Assembly: GCA_037976565.1 (NCBI GenBank)
Contig: CP137672.1
Location: 34,116,737-34,180,736 of the forward strand
Direction of reading: 5' to 3'
From: Mesocentrotus franciscanus
Taxonomy: Eukaryota; Echinodermata; Echinoidea; Camarodonta; Strongylocentrotidae
DNA: 64,000 nucleotides
Shown here piece by piece: positions 21,591-34,430 of the stretch. The notes beneath the pieces were generated by a model. That model made no database searches. It saw only the letters and a list, made by a program, of their open reading frames with translations, and was not told where the DNA came from. The translations under genes were made by a program, and so were the position numbers. The first letter of the stretch is position 1; each line of letters opens with the position of its first letter.

Positions 21591-22454
21591 CTGAAAGATT
21601 GACATGGGCACATTGGTAGCAGGTCAAGGAATCATAAAACAACAACATCTAAGCTTCATTTAAATGCCACAGACATTTATCACTTGGGTGCAAAATTTGG
21701 TGGTAAAAAAAAATTGATAAATTGATAAATTGAAGACACAAACATGCAGACTGGTATTTGTTCATTGAGAAGTTATTCTCCAAATTTCGATACATCAATT
21801 ACACATGGAAAATCTGTAGGATTTCATATAAAAAATAAAATAAAAATAGAATAAGAACAATGATTACAAAAAGTATTTTCACAATGTACTGTACATGTAC
21901 TGTTACCAGACTGAACAGAAGAGTAGAACATTCAAGAAATCATATCAAGCAGAACAGGGCACTTTTCACTGATTTTCCACCGAGCACTTTACACAGTATA
22001 AAGTGACAATTGAAAAAAGAAAAAAAAAAGAAACTTGTGGATGAGGCAGTCAATTACTGGAGAAAGAGCTACAAAGAATTGAGTAGGTTCATTTACAATG
22101 TTGCCGACAATGAAAGGAAATACAGCTCTCATCAGGTTACTGCATTTGCAAATTTGTCGGCTGACTTCATGCAATACTGATGCGCCGGCTTCCTGTGTTA
22201 TTTATCTTTACTTATTAAGGAGTAAGTGATAATGCCGGTGAGAGAAAGAGGACATTGCTGATGATGGTGAAAGTACATGTAGTTATGGTGATGAGGATGT
22301 GGATCTCGAGGTTAATGAGATGATTGTAATGGCAGAGATTGTGATGGAGGGATTTTTGATGTTGGTGAGATGAGCCGACTAAGAAATTAATGCTGGAGTG
22401 AGGTAATTATGAATGGAGAAGTTGATGAGAGTATTGATGTCAGTGAGATGAAGG

Positions 22455-22455
<1 letters not shown>

Positions 22456-22525
<70 letters not shown>

Positions 22526-22643
22526 ATGATGGTGATTATGATGATAAAGGTGGTGGTGATGATGATGATGATGATGATGATGACGATGATGATGATGTTG
22601 ATGATGATGGTGATGATAGATGATGATGATAATGGTAGTGATA
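22456..22643. repeat. (GAT)n trinucleotide tract
   Basis: Over 20 near-perfect GAT units, then interrupted units. It yields poly-Met, poly-His, poly-Ile and poly-Asp open frames on both strands, none of which is a gene. Looser GAT-rich sequence extends from about 22257 to 22930. Confidence 0.95.
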
Positions 22644-23121
22644 TTGCTGAGATGGTGACCATCATGATACAAGTTGCAGTAATGGTGGTGATGGTGGAAA
22701 ATGTTGATGTTGAGGATTATGATATTTATAAAATGATAATCTAGATGATAAAGGTGGCATTGATGGATATTAGGATGAGGATGCTGATGTCGATGAGACA
22801 CCTGACCAAGATGATGATGTGGGTGGAGGGATGGTATGGACATGAAGGTTTGAAGCTTGGTGTTACAAAGATTATGATGTTAATAATGGCGGTGGTGGTT
22901 GTGTAGGTGAGGAGATGGTGATGTAGTGGTGGTAACCCTCAGAATATTTCTCTTCTGGGGCCCCTTTTTTCGTCAATGAAAACAAGAAAAATTTCAGGGG
23001 CTGCTTAGAGGGTAATGGAGGCTATTTCAAAGCTCCAGGGAAAACAAAATTATGGTGCTCCCATGTACTTTGGATACAGAATTGCAGTACGGGTAATGAT
23101 TGAGAAGAAAAAGAAAATGGT

Positions 23122-23238
23122 GGAGATAGGGTAGTGGTGGTGGTTGTGGTGATGGTGGTAGTGGTGATGGTGATGGTGGTGGTGGTAGTGGTGATGGTGG
23201 TGGTGGTGGTGATGGTGTTGATGGTGATGATGAGGATA
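23122..23238. repeat. (GGT)n / (GTGATG)n tract
   Basis: Imperfect repeats of ggtggtgatggt. They give a Pro/Ser-rich open frame on the minus strand, which is an artefact of the repeat. Confidence 0.9.
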
Positions 23239-23674
23239 ACACTGTGGTGCTTATTATAATGTAAAGTAGTGGCAGCAATAGGGATCTATATCATCTTGCA
23301 ACAATAGCAAAATAGATCATTCACTGACAACATCATAAGTATCTACAAGCTTAAGATAATTGCAAACAAGTGAAAGAACAATCACTACGCACACTGTTCT
23401 CATTAGAAGAAATTGCAAATAATCATTCACAGGTCAGCACGAGGTGGATGCATAGCTTACATTTGTAGCTTAATCTTTGTCATAAAAAATGATGAAAAAG
23501 ATGAATAAACACACATTTTAACAACTTTCAAAAAATGAATTTAGAACGTCTTGACAGCTCCACAAAACACATGAATTTTGCATTGCAATATACAGGAGGC
23601 AAGTGAAAATGAAGCATGAAAATTGGCAGATCTTAAGACATCTACGGAGGAGGAGGGGGAGGTTGCCATGGTAC

Positions 23675-23777
23675 CTGCTCGTAAGTGGTTCTTCCTCTGG
23701 AGGAGAGTGAGACGTGGAAGCCTGTTAGACCAAACACAGGCAGGAAGGTGATTCCTACTATACACATGATGACAACA
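23675..23777 (-). CDS. ZDHHC5/8: ZDHHC5/8-like palmitoyltransferase, exon 5a (alternative TM4 exon)
   Basis: A 103-nt exon, acceptor cataccctcag and donor GAGCAG/GTACCA. It completes the same Ser codon and encodes [20 protein letters not shown] followed by [14 protein letters not shown]. The [12 protein letters not shown] pattern is closer to the vertebrate ZDHHC5/8 TM4 (PVAGLTGFHVVL) than exon 5b is, so 5a is probably the ancestral form. TTYE is the TTxE motif. It ends in phase 0 and continues directly into VTGKF of exon 6. Confidence 0.93.
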
Positions 23778-24224
23778 CTGAGGGTATGAGTTAAGTCATG
23801 TTTGCACACAGTTTGTTAGGATGAAAACACTCAATGGATGAAGGTTAATATGAACTGAGCATATACCGCCACCAACATGGATGTTAAAATCGTTAAAAAC
23901 ACATTCCATACAATTTAAAGCGATACTGAACTGCCCTAGCGTACTGTTTATTGCACAGCGCCATCTCATGGTGACATGGTCAATTAGTCAACAGTGCGTA
24001 ACGCAATACCTAATTCCCACTTCTCGGAGAGAGGACTCAATGCGAGAACGGGCAGTGCAGCTAGGGAAGCAGCAAGTTACAGGACCACACTGCTACAGCT
24101 GACCTAAGATGGCGCTAGACAAGATTAAAGTAGTACCTCTAGAACAGTATGGCTTTAACACTTCATGATTAGTAGGTTGTACGACACATGCCCAGGTAAT
24201 AATTGCTCCATGGTCAATATCCTA

Positions 24225-24320
24225 AGCGACCCTTCAACCCTGAATCAAATACGTACTCTCTGACCCTAAAACTAATCTAAAATCTAATTGCAGCCATAAC
24301 CCTAACCAAGACCATAGACA
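24225..24320. repeat. CCCTAA/CTAACC-rich degenerate repeat
   Basis: Degenerate telomere-like words (accctgaatc, accctaaaacta, cataaccctaacc). Similar patches occur at about 25820-25870, 43400-43432 and 43560-43650, often followed by tttgacatgacg or ctttgacaac. They look like a dispersed family rather than telomere. Confidence 0.5.
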
Positions 24321-26439
24321 AAATCAAGCCTGGAGCTGCAGCCGAACATATGTAGAGCATGCTTAGTATTTGATAGAATGACATTCGCTGCATCAAAATT
24401 ATTCATAGCAAACCCACTATAATTACAACATCTCAAAATTGTGCAGGAACTGCATCTGAAACATGTCCTTTATATGACTGATACATTTACATATTGCCAT
24501 GATGCCAATAAAATTGAATGAAATAAATACAAATGAATTATACATTCAAGATATAAGCATGAACAGCAATACTTTGAAAATGAAATAGGTGATAAGTATT
24601 CTTAAAGAACTGTTTCTTCGCTTAAAGTATACGATGGATAAATGAAGATGATATACTATGATTCATAACTCATAAGATAACACTAAGATAACTTTTGCAA
24701 AAATGAAGTAAGAAGAAAGAAAAAAAAGATAGAGACCTTATATTTTCACATTTTAAATTTGCAATGTTTAAGTTAATACTTTTATGTTCACATATGTTAT
24801 ACAGAAGAATACACTCTGGCTTCTATGTTACATGTATATATACAGCGATGAAGTCAGAGTGAAGAAATAAACTTGTCCAAGTACACCGTCTAGGCTTACA
24901 GGCTTAGACAGCGCTGAAGTCACAAAGTGACGACATTTGGAGGATTGCATTCAAAATTAGTCAGCAGACGATGATTGTATTAAAATGCAGAATGGCTTTC
25001 CCTCGAGCACATGTATTGCAACAGTGAAAAGCAATGGCAAAGGAATACACATCCGTATGACGAACCAAGAGAACATTCCAAAACAGTACAAAGCAGGGAG
25101 TTAGGGGGATTTTCAAAATACATATATTTTGACTGCTCTTAGTTTAACAAGATGGGACTTACTAGAATGGCTAATTATTGGAAAGCTTGGAATTACAAAT
25201 ATCAGAAAATGCACAAAAGAAAAAGAAAATAACGTAAAATAAAAAATTCTTGTGACTTATTGGAAAACTGTGAATAGGTCACAGTTGCTTAGTCAAAAGG
25301 TAATTGAGTAGTTGAAAATCAACACAGAGTGACGTATTCATCTATGCATGAGATTGACCCTGCTAAAATTTACAGTTAAATATGTACACAGTATGACGAT
25401 AATATCATTCAATGGAATTAAATCAGTACTGTAGTGTGTACACACACAGGCTGCTAATTGATGGTATATGCAGCACATAGGTTCTCCTACAAACATTACG
25501 TGCGTGAAGTTTCATGTTGCATTATGAGGATTTTGGAGGAAACCAAAATTAGAAATGTGTCAATAATTTGTCAGTCCCATATTCATTACATGATTGAGTA
25601 TTAACATGTCGGGTGGTTGCACTTCATGTACAGAAGAACTGAAATTTTACGATGAAAGAGGGGGTGTGAATTTTTGCAAGAATGGTTGAAGACTACGATG
25701 AGAAATTCACTACAGCCAGGAAATTATCTTACATTAATATGAAGATGGTTGATGGTTTTTGTTAATTCCAAACTTACTGAGCCTACAAAAGATACATAAA
25801 TCTTCAAAGTGAATTGAATTAACCTTAACCCTAAACCTTACCCAAAACTTAATCCCAACCGTAACTCAATGTCTTTGACATGACGTGCCCGAGAGTGCAG
25901 ACCACCTTGCTGCATTTAAAAGGCAATTGTCTAAAAATTGAAGGGGTCTTTCCTAAAAAATTATCACAAATTTTCTAAACTCCTTAAAAATGTTGACAGT
26001 CTATCACACAATTTCAGCTTTGGTGTACAAATATATTACTGGAAGCTCTGCACTTAAACCAAAGTTTGGAAAGTAGGGTGAAGTCGGTAATCAAAATATG
26101 ACATCACAGGAAACTGCCTAAATTACGCTTGCTATGAGTTGGAGAAACACAACAAGTGCCAGGTCTAATTGAATCGTAATTGAACTAGTAACCCAGGCAT
26201 GAGTAAGACTTGGTACATCCTACCAAACAAAACTGAATTACACAGAAGTCAACGACAACCAGAGTTATCTCTTTACATTTCCAACTACAAAAATTTATTT
26301 CATTCTGTCACAAAATAGTCTAATCGAATTACTGATGGTGAGATTACTATTACTGATTCTGTTCTGTATGATTGACCAGGTGTCACTTTTCATTGCTGTA
26401 ACACAACCCTCATTTGTGGTCTCAAATGATACTCTTATC

Positions 26440-26814
26440 TAGCTGCACCGAAATACACACCATTATTTTTTGAGAGTTGAATACTCACTCGAGAGCTGCA
26501 TTTACGCAGCAACCAAAAATCATCAAATTGTTTCGCCAGAATGAATCGATATAGAAAAATCCATGTTTCACAGGTTTTTGCAGTGTTAATGCAAACTTTG
26601 TTATTTAAAGATACTGATTTTTGCTCATGTGACTCTCCTTGCTTCCATGCTAATGCATGCAGGGCACCAACGATTGGCGCATACGTACTAACTACCAAAA
26701 AAAAGTATGAGCAAACTTCTGACGTTTTTTTATGGGTTTTTTTCCAGTAGTGTAAATGTCAGTCCAAAAAATCAATGATTTTTCAAAATAGTGTTTGGGC
26801 AGTGTAAATGGGCT
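26440..26814 (-). repeat. Dispersed repeat family R2, copy 1
   Basis: In reverse complement it begins cccatttacactgccc and matches 58488-58870. Shared parts in the same order are cccatttacac, cattttgaaaa, catttacact, actggaaaa, ccataaaa, gcatg.gttagca, ggagagtcac, tgcaaaaac and tttac. About 375 bp and non-coding. Confidence 0.55.
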
Positions 26815-27217
26815 TATGATCTTTATCACAGGGCTACATGTGGCTGTGCATATAAATGAAAAGGGAGAAGGGGAAAGGGAATACATGTAAAAACAAAAAC
26901 TATTTGGATGTTTCTCATAGAATGAGACTATTTTCATACACTGCAAACAGAACAAAACATATTGCATCTTGAATAGCTTCCCTTCAAAATATGAGCCTCT
27001 CAATTTATATGTTCATACAATTGAACTGTGCATTAACTTGATTTAAGTTTTATAGTCAATACATTTCATGAATTGCTGAATGGGCACAATACTAAAGAAT
27101 ATGATGTCAAAACTGTTTTTATTGATTTAGGTTCAAACATTTTATAGTTGGAGTTCCAAAAGTGTTTTTGGACAGGGATGATTCTCACTTCTTCGATACA
27201 TCAGAGAATATCTTATG

Positions 27218-27429
27218 TTTATTTGTCTTACCTGAATACTAAGAAAGTGTTGGTTGGCTTGTAAGTTAGCAGATCATGGGAACAACGACTGTAAGTCCTC
27301 TACGAGGGACTTGGTTATGAGGATATAATGCCTTACCAAAGGGCACTAGCACTTTTACTTGATTTCAAACCCTGGACTTCCATGTTACAAACTTACAAGA
27401 CTACTGCTCTACCACTGAGCCATTGTGCC
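27218..27429 (-). mobile_element. tRNA-derived SINE, copy 1
   Basis: On the minus strand it starts ggcacaatggctcagtgg, which carries a good RNA polymerase III A box (TGGCTCAGTGG). A B-box-like GGGTTTGAAATC follows about 50 nt later. A body (gccctttggtaaggc) and a 3' part (ggacttacagtcgttgt ... ctttcttagtattcaggtaa) come next. The 3' part is shared with the element at 31418-31560, confirming a SINE family rather than a lone tRNA gene. Confidence 0.75.
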
Positions 27430-30400
27430 TCCTCTTTCAAAGGACCAGGGAGATTCATTATTAGAGGAAATAAAACAAATTCAACCTATGTAGGCCTTCA
27501 TGTGGATCTACTGGTATATAGGAAAGATATACAAGTAAAAAGATATATGTCCAGAGTTTGCCATTAATATGTTACCAACTGTCTATAAATCTCATGATCC
27601 CTAGAAGATAATAAAAAGTGACCATTCTACATATGTTCAACAATGTATACACACCTTTTTTTTTGTTTTTTTGGAGACAGGTAACAGAAGTGGCAAAGTC
27701 ATTTGGAGCCATAAACCCAAACCACTATCAGTTACTAAGCAGTGTATATCCATATGACCTGGAATAACATAAACTACACTTTAATTCAAAGTGTATAGGC
27801 CTATAATGTTTGTATGGCCAATAGCCATTGCCATACTAAGGTATAAAAATACCTTGCTCAATTACCACAATTTGTGAGGTATCCCAACAAAATGTCTCTG
27901 AAGACTTCAAGATTGAGGGTCAGCTTTTGGGTAGTGATGCAAAATCAGCATTCCTCTTACAAACCTACACAGAGCACCTCATTCCTTCACTATTATAGGC
28001 TAAATCTTTCTGTCACGCATTTCCCAATTTATCGTAGCATTCAATACACAGGGTAATGACATTAGGTCACACAGGGGCTTATTGCAAGCATGGAAGGCAA
28101 AACCAGAATGCATGACTCAGTGGAAAGGTAAAGCCTTGTACAAGTCTAAAAACATCACTGACACTATAGGCTTATGACAACATGGATTTGTGATGATGCA
28201 GTTGCAGTTTGTTCTCGTCTCACAATGATTAAAAATAAACTCAACAGAGTACGTGGAAAGGTCTGAATAGTGGTTAGTGTGAGATGGCATAATTGTTTTT
28301 CTATGTTGTTGTCTTTCCATTAGAAAGATCTACACATGATAAACAAACAACAGGAAATACTGACATCTAATGCTTCCGAAAAACTTCACACTGAAACAAA
28401 TAGGCCTATACGACAATCCAAAACTCTTTTGAGACAGTTACAAAAAGGTGCTCAGATTAGGTATAATCTAAAAGAAAGGAAAAAAATTATTGTAAAAAGA
28501 TACTACATTGTAAATCTACAATTAGTCAATCCGGAGTATCTCCACAACATTTCATTTATTTCTAGGCAACTGTGTTCCCTTACATGATTTAAAAATAAAA
28601 AAAAAATCATTATTATACTTAAAAACAAAAATATTAAAGAAACATGCTATTTAAGTTTCCTAATACATAGAACTACAGGCTGACTAGATTATGCTGATTG
28701 TATCTATTGTGATCGTTGTGTAAAAATTAAAGGTGACTGACCGCTAGCAGAAAATGAAAACACCTGATACTTCCAGAAATCTCAATTTAAAGTATTATAC
28801 ACCAGACATTGATTTAGCAAAATAAAGTTGAGTGTACACTGTATTTTCCAAAACCTCAATTTTTTTCTTCTATTTCTGTTCTATTATTTTTTCAGGGGGT
28901 GGGTGGGGGTAAAATGAAAGTTTTCTGACTCCATCACTATAGTCTCATGCATGGTGTATAATTAGTAATTAATCATTAATTACAAATTTGTTTTGTTCAA
29001 GTACAAAATACATGTATTTGGTTTGATTTTAAAAAGAAAACACAAATCACTGCGGCGACTCAATAACCTTGACATTGAAAATGAAATTTTCTGCCATTTC
29101 ATGAATCAGTTGGCAACCAGTCTGTGTTCACAGTGACTCTGTAGAATTTCAACTACATAAAGTGTACAGTGTACTACAAAAATCTGTAACAAAAATTTCC
29201 CAGAATACTATTCAGGGAGGGACCAGAGCACTTTTGAACTACAGTCTTAAAGTGGCACTTTCTAATTTCCAGGAAAAATGTGGTATTGAGGTTTTCCCTG
29301 TACGTTGTACACCATTCACTGTACAAGAAAACCGTCTCACAGACACATTCAGTAGCATCTACAGGGCAATGGAAACGATCCCTGCATTTTGGCACTAAAT
29401 CCGACATTATTCATGTTCCTCTCTGGAGATAAAATTGCAGGCATTAACCCTCTTCAAAACGCAAGTCCACAATAGCCACTGGCTATACTCATGGAACCTC
29501 CGCCTATGGGAGTGGCAGGGTTAATACAATAGTCCGTTTTTTCCTACAGGGGCATTACTGTGGACTTCCCAACAAATCCTATGAACGTCAAATATGATCA
29601 TCCCTAAATCTACTATTATCCATATGAATGACAGTTTGACATATAAGCACTGTATGGCCGATTTATTTCAATGGGGTTTTACATGCTTCATCGTTATATA
29701 GTGCACCATTCATTTATTGTCATGTAATACTATGTATCGAGTCACTTCATTTCCTTTTATGAATTTGTTCAAATAAAAGTATTCTGCTTTAATAAATGCT
29801 CCATGTTTCTTTCAATCATTTCACCATATATGTGTTCTTAGTGGAATGAATAATACCTGTACATATGCCTTCTTCAAATCTATCAAAGAAGTAACAAATT
29901 CTTTATCTCAAATCGGAGGAAAAATGTAGTTATAAAATGGTAATCATTGTTATTTCATTTACAATATAAACTTTTAACAAATGCTCTATTGGAAGTGGGC
30001 AAAAATTAATTCAGGCATCAAATCATCCCGATAAAAAGTTAGTGAAATCTCACTGATTTTCCTTTAATTGAAATAACAAGAGAAACTTCATGAGAACTTC
30101 AAACAAATCTCCACCCCCAGCAATGGCTTCCACCATTTGCATGTTTTAAAACAAAACTTGGAAGTGCAAAGGTTAAACAGTTGCTCAAATTATAGAAGCA
30201 TCAAGATGGACTTGATACTCTTTAAAAAAAAAGAATGCTCCCATCTTGCATGCTTGGATCGGTCGTGATCACAGATGACAGCCTCATCGGGGGAATACCC
30301 TGATCTGATTTGCAAAGACACCCCTCCAGTGCATGACGTCGGGGTGACTACCTCTTCTCCAAACAACCTAGTCTCCATCACCAGCATATCTTCTTATAAC

Positions 30401-31417
30401 ACACCGATGAACCATCCTCATACAAAAATCTCGAGACCAAACCTACTCCAAACTAGATTCAAAATTGACAATGTCTAGGCAATTCGGCGTGATGTACAGG
30501 TAATTCGTTGTTTGGTCTATTTGGCCTGGTGTTAGTCAGCTGGCATGACTTGGGTATCAAAGAGGGATGGTTTGTTATAAGGGGTGTAGGTAAAGTCCCC
30601 CTCTCCTACAAAGATTTTTTGTGTGAATTGTAATATATATACCTTGAAAGAAATCTATGAACTACATTTTATATAGTAATAACAGTTTTTATAGCACCGG
30701 AAGCACCCCTCCCATTATATGAATAAGGTTCTTTATAGAGTTTAGAACAGTGGATGTTATGATAGAAGCTTACTGTCCAGATTAATTCTCGAAAAACAAG
30801 ACAAGTGAGCACCAATCGGATGTATTATTTTCCAGGGAGGTTGGATGGGTCCCTATGCATGGCAGCTAAGCCTTCAGGGGAATATGCACAGCGGAAAGGT
30901 CGGACGTGCTTCAACTGCCAAGGCGTTACCCCCTTTGGAAGACCCTGATCTCTTTCTCTCTCCAAAAGAACAAAGCAGATACCGTATGCTGCAGACAGGG
31001 GTATTGATAAATACATTGTACAGGAGGAGGGAAGACCTAATTTGCTGGAAAATAGTAAAAATCTAAAAATCCATCAATCAATCAAGCAATTAATGAATGA
31101 ATGAATCAATGTATGATTATGACTTGCCAACAAGCAACCTAGATTTCAAATGTTTTCCCAAAGCAAGTTTAAATGGAAGTTGTTGAACCCCCTTTGGTAA
31201 TGCCTGTATGTAGATGCCATGACCATGTCATCACACAATCCATTGATCTAGAAGAACTGTTAGGTAGGAAAATACAGTAGCTTCCACTACAAATAGAAGA
31301 TATGAACCCCCCCCCCAACAAAAAAAGTATTAGTTTGAAAACTATACTTATGTCACAGTCAAAACAAGTTGCACAGATGAGCATCCCACTTTGATAATGT
31401 ATTAGCATGGGGACTGG

Positions 31418-31560
31418 GCTCTCCATCAAGATTGCTCAGTGGTCTTGTAACCGGGAGGTCCCAGGTTCGAAACCAGAGAGGACTTACAGCCGTTGTCGTC
31501 AGTAGCCTGGTTGCTTACTTACGCATGCTTTCTTAGCAGTCAGGTAAAACAAACAAACTT
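31418..31560 (+). mobile_element. tRNA-derived SINE, copy 2
   Basis: It contains attgctcagtgg (partial A box), a perfect B box ggttcgaaacc, then ggacttacagccgttgt and ctttcttagcagtcaggtaaaacaaac, the same tail as copy 1 at 27218-27429. Shorter than copy 1, with an internal deletion. The tail resembles conserved-centre SINEs, but I could not confirm which superfamily. Confidence 0.75.
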
Positions 31561-31659
31561 TCCCCTTCTCCTTCTCCGGTCTATATCTATTGAGGGAAGA
31601 GGAACTGATTAGATGAAGTTTGCTGGAGGACTACAATCACACGGAGGGTTGGGGTCTCT

Positions 31660-31905
31660 CACTTTCTCTGCCATCTCTCACCTGTCTATCTATATATCTC
31701 TCTCCCTATCTCCCCTTCTCTATCCCCTGCCTACTTACCCTCCCTCCTTCTCGCTCTCTTCCCTACTCTCTGACCTTCTCTTTCCCTATCTCTCTCCTTT
31801 CTTCTCTCTCTCCTCTCTTCTCTCTCCTCTCCCCCCCCCCCTCTCTCCCCCTCTCCACTATCTATCTTCCTCTTTATATTTACCTATCTCTCAGACCATT
31901 TCCTT
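31660..31905. repeat. Pyrimidine-rich (CT)n tract
   Basis: Polypyrimidine DNA including a run of C near 31830-31841. Ser/Leu/Pro-rich open frames here are compositional. Confidence 0.9.
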
Positions 31906-33459
31906 ATTTTCTGGGAAGGAATTGTCTCGCTTGTCGGACATTGGTGACGGGAGCTGAGACACCATGAGGCATACGTGACTCAAATTCCTGCAAGATGATA
32001 GGCAAGTTGAAATCCAAGCTCCCCTAATTCTCCCCATATCCTCTTCATATCCTGAGCCCTACCTACTGTCATAACGCATGTTCAGACCGGGAGAAACTTA
32101 TACAAAATTTGTATAAAGAAATGCCGTATAGCAGAAGGGGCATACATGCTTGAAAAAGGGTATAAAGAACATTATGTAAAGAAACTAGTTTTAAAGAGCA
32201 CAGTTGATGTGATAGCTGGTCAATCATCAGTATGCGCTCACAGTAAGCCCTGTCACTTTTCGTACCATACAGCATTCAGACAAGAGCGGGACCCATATAC
32301 TTTATCAAGTTTTCGTTCAAAATGATGGTCAAACATGTGTTCCCCTGTATGATGTTTCATTTTACGATGTTTTGTTAAACAAGTAAAAAAAAAATTTCTT
32401 ATTGTGTAGCTATAGAGTTTTCATATAGAAATACAACTGAATGTTGGTAGCCTAAAGGTATCCTCGACTGTGAGTTGCAGTGAACTTCCAATTTCACAAT
32501 AAATATGAAATGACCAAGTCACAAATATAGAGAGGAGCCCTTATCATCCCGCTAATCTTACTTCTACTCATTATCAATTTGTCAACAGTTATCAAAATAC
32601 TTTGATAGCAAAGTTTCTATCTTTCCTTGATAATTGAGATGAATGAGTATGCCTATACAAGTATTTAGGCATATTACTCATGATGTCAATAAATAAATGA
32701 TATTATTCTATTACGGTAAGTGGAAGTCAATATACTGTTGGATTTACACATGTATAGGCCTACAATGCAGAATAGACATTTTGCTTTAAAAAATTCTTCT
32801 TTTTTCATGACTACAGATGCAGGAGAAATTCTTTCTTGTACACCTATATCAAGAATAAAGCAAGCTAAGTGAGATTATTACATATGTCGTATACATAGGA
32901 AGATATAGATGTAGCCTTTTCAATTTCATAAGTCATGAATGAATGCAAATACGACTGTAAAATCACTACATGTAATATGGCTGTTCTCATGATGAGCATG
33001 TACTGCTACATGCATTGACAAACATACATGTAGACATGGCATGACACACAGAATGCTGTGTGCATGTGCTCAGCTTTTAATGCTTCCCAAAATGCAGGGA
33101 AAGACACCCAATCTCTGATGAGTATTACCCATCAGCAAGAAACACTTGTTGCCCTTGGATGCTTGAAAGGAGCATCTATCAGCAACCACTCTTGTTCATC
33201 ATTTCTCAAATGTATTAGACTTCCTTCACACAATGTCTGAGCATGGAAATCTTTAACGAGGAAAGCACTTCATTTTCTGGTAAAATGAGTTTCAATACCA
33301 ATTTGAGAAAAATTGAGTGCAAATAAAACAAAACAAGGTAGCGTAAATCAATGGAAAGTCATGGGGAAACAGTAAGAGAAACAAATATAGAAAGTTTATG
33401 AGATAAAAGGATAAAGAAAATACATCATGTGTATCAAGAGTTAATAATGACAGAAAGCC

Positions 33460-33691
33460 AGAAAGAGTAGAGAGATAGAGAGACAGACAGAGAGAGAGAG
33501 AGAGAGAGAGGGACAAAGAGGGTGGGATATAAAAAGAGAAGAGGGAAAAAAGAAAGAGAGGGGCAGAGAAGAGAGAGAGAGAGAGAAAGAGAGAAATGGA
33601 AAGAGGGGAAGTAAGAGGAAGGGAGAAGGAAACGGGAAGGAGAGAATGAGAAAGAGATCAAGGGAGAGACAGAGTGGGAGTAGAGGGAGAA

Positions 33692-33725
<34 letters not shown>

Positions 33726-33804
33726 AGAGAGTCAGACAGAGACAAGACAGACAAACATAAATATATCTAGAGATCAAATGACAGACAAAATGACATACTG
33801 ACAT

Positions 33805-33849
<45 letters not shown>

Positions 33850-33850
33850 C
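33460..33850. repeat. Purine-rich (GA)n tract
   Basis: Long G/A-rich stretch with several perfect (GA)n runs, the last at 33808-33847. Reads as (CT)n in the ZDHHC transcript. Frames over it are compositional. Confidence 0.93.
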
Positions 33851-34254
33851 ACAGGGATGTACCTAGCCTACCTAATAACAGAACCTCATTGTGACCTTTC
33901 AAATGATTCTGGATACATTAAGTTTGAGATGCTATCCTGCGACAACATTTCTCCACGGCTACGATGCCAAGTTGTTACACCGAGAACACATTCACTATGC
34001 ATCAATAGAAATCATAACATTGATGTGAGTGTTTTCAAGCTAGCCATCTATCTCATGGCTTCTGATCCCTTGCCTGAGCCCCATGAACTACTGATATTTG
34101 AATGGAAAGATGGATGACAAGAAGGTCTCCTGTCATACAGGAGAAGAGGAAGCAGGTACAAAAGAGAAAAATTATGAACAAAGAGAGTGGGATTAAAAGA
34201 GAAAGAAAACCAAATACTTAAATAAAAGGCAATAGAGATTAGACACAAAGAGAG

Positions 34255-34263
34255 GGGAAACAG

Positions 34264-34296
<33 letters not shown>

Positions 34297-34317
34297 ATAG
34301 AGAGAGAGAGAGAGAGA

Positions 34318-34408
<91 letters not shown>

Positions 34409-34430
34409 CAGACAGACAGAGGGAGAGGAA
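34255..34430. repeat. (GA)n microsatellite cluster
   Basis: Several perfect (GA)n runs with ATAGAGA and GTGTG interruptions, ending in gacagacagacaga. Pyrimidine in the transcript sense. Confidence 0.95.

Larger units (their letters stand above)
21591..23674. other. 2.1-kb intron between the alternative exons 5a and 5b
   Basis: Dominated by trinucleotide tracts: (GAT)n at 22456-22643 and GGT/GTGATG-rich DNA at about 23122-23238. In pre-mRNA sense these are AUC-rich and CAC/ACC-rich. No further exon is visible. Confidence 0.6.

Noticed and set aside
22379..22843. Long open frames with poly-His, poly-Met or poly-Ile
   Set aside because: They are translations of the (GAT)n microsatellite in different frames, with no splice sites or conserved residues.
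24225..24320. Internal telomere array
   Set aside because: The CCCTAA words are degenerate and too few for a telomere; better described as a dispersed repeat.
27340..27429. A functional tRNA gene on the minus strand
   Set aside because: The A box is good, but the B box is degenerate and no cloverleaf anticodon arm forms convincingly; the tail shared with 31418-31560 shows it is a SINE.
30275..30478. 67-codon open frame on the plus strand
   Set aside because: Intronic, without recognisable domain or convincing splice sites.
30835..31066. Possible exon on the plus strand (MGPYAWQLSLQG..., after attttccag)
   Set aside because: The composition looks somewhat exon-like and one frame has CFNC, but no family is recognisable, there is no partner exon and both strands are open.
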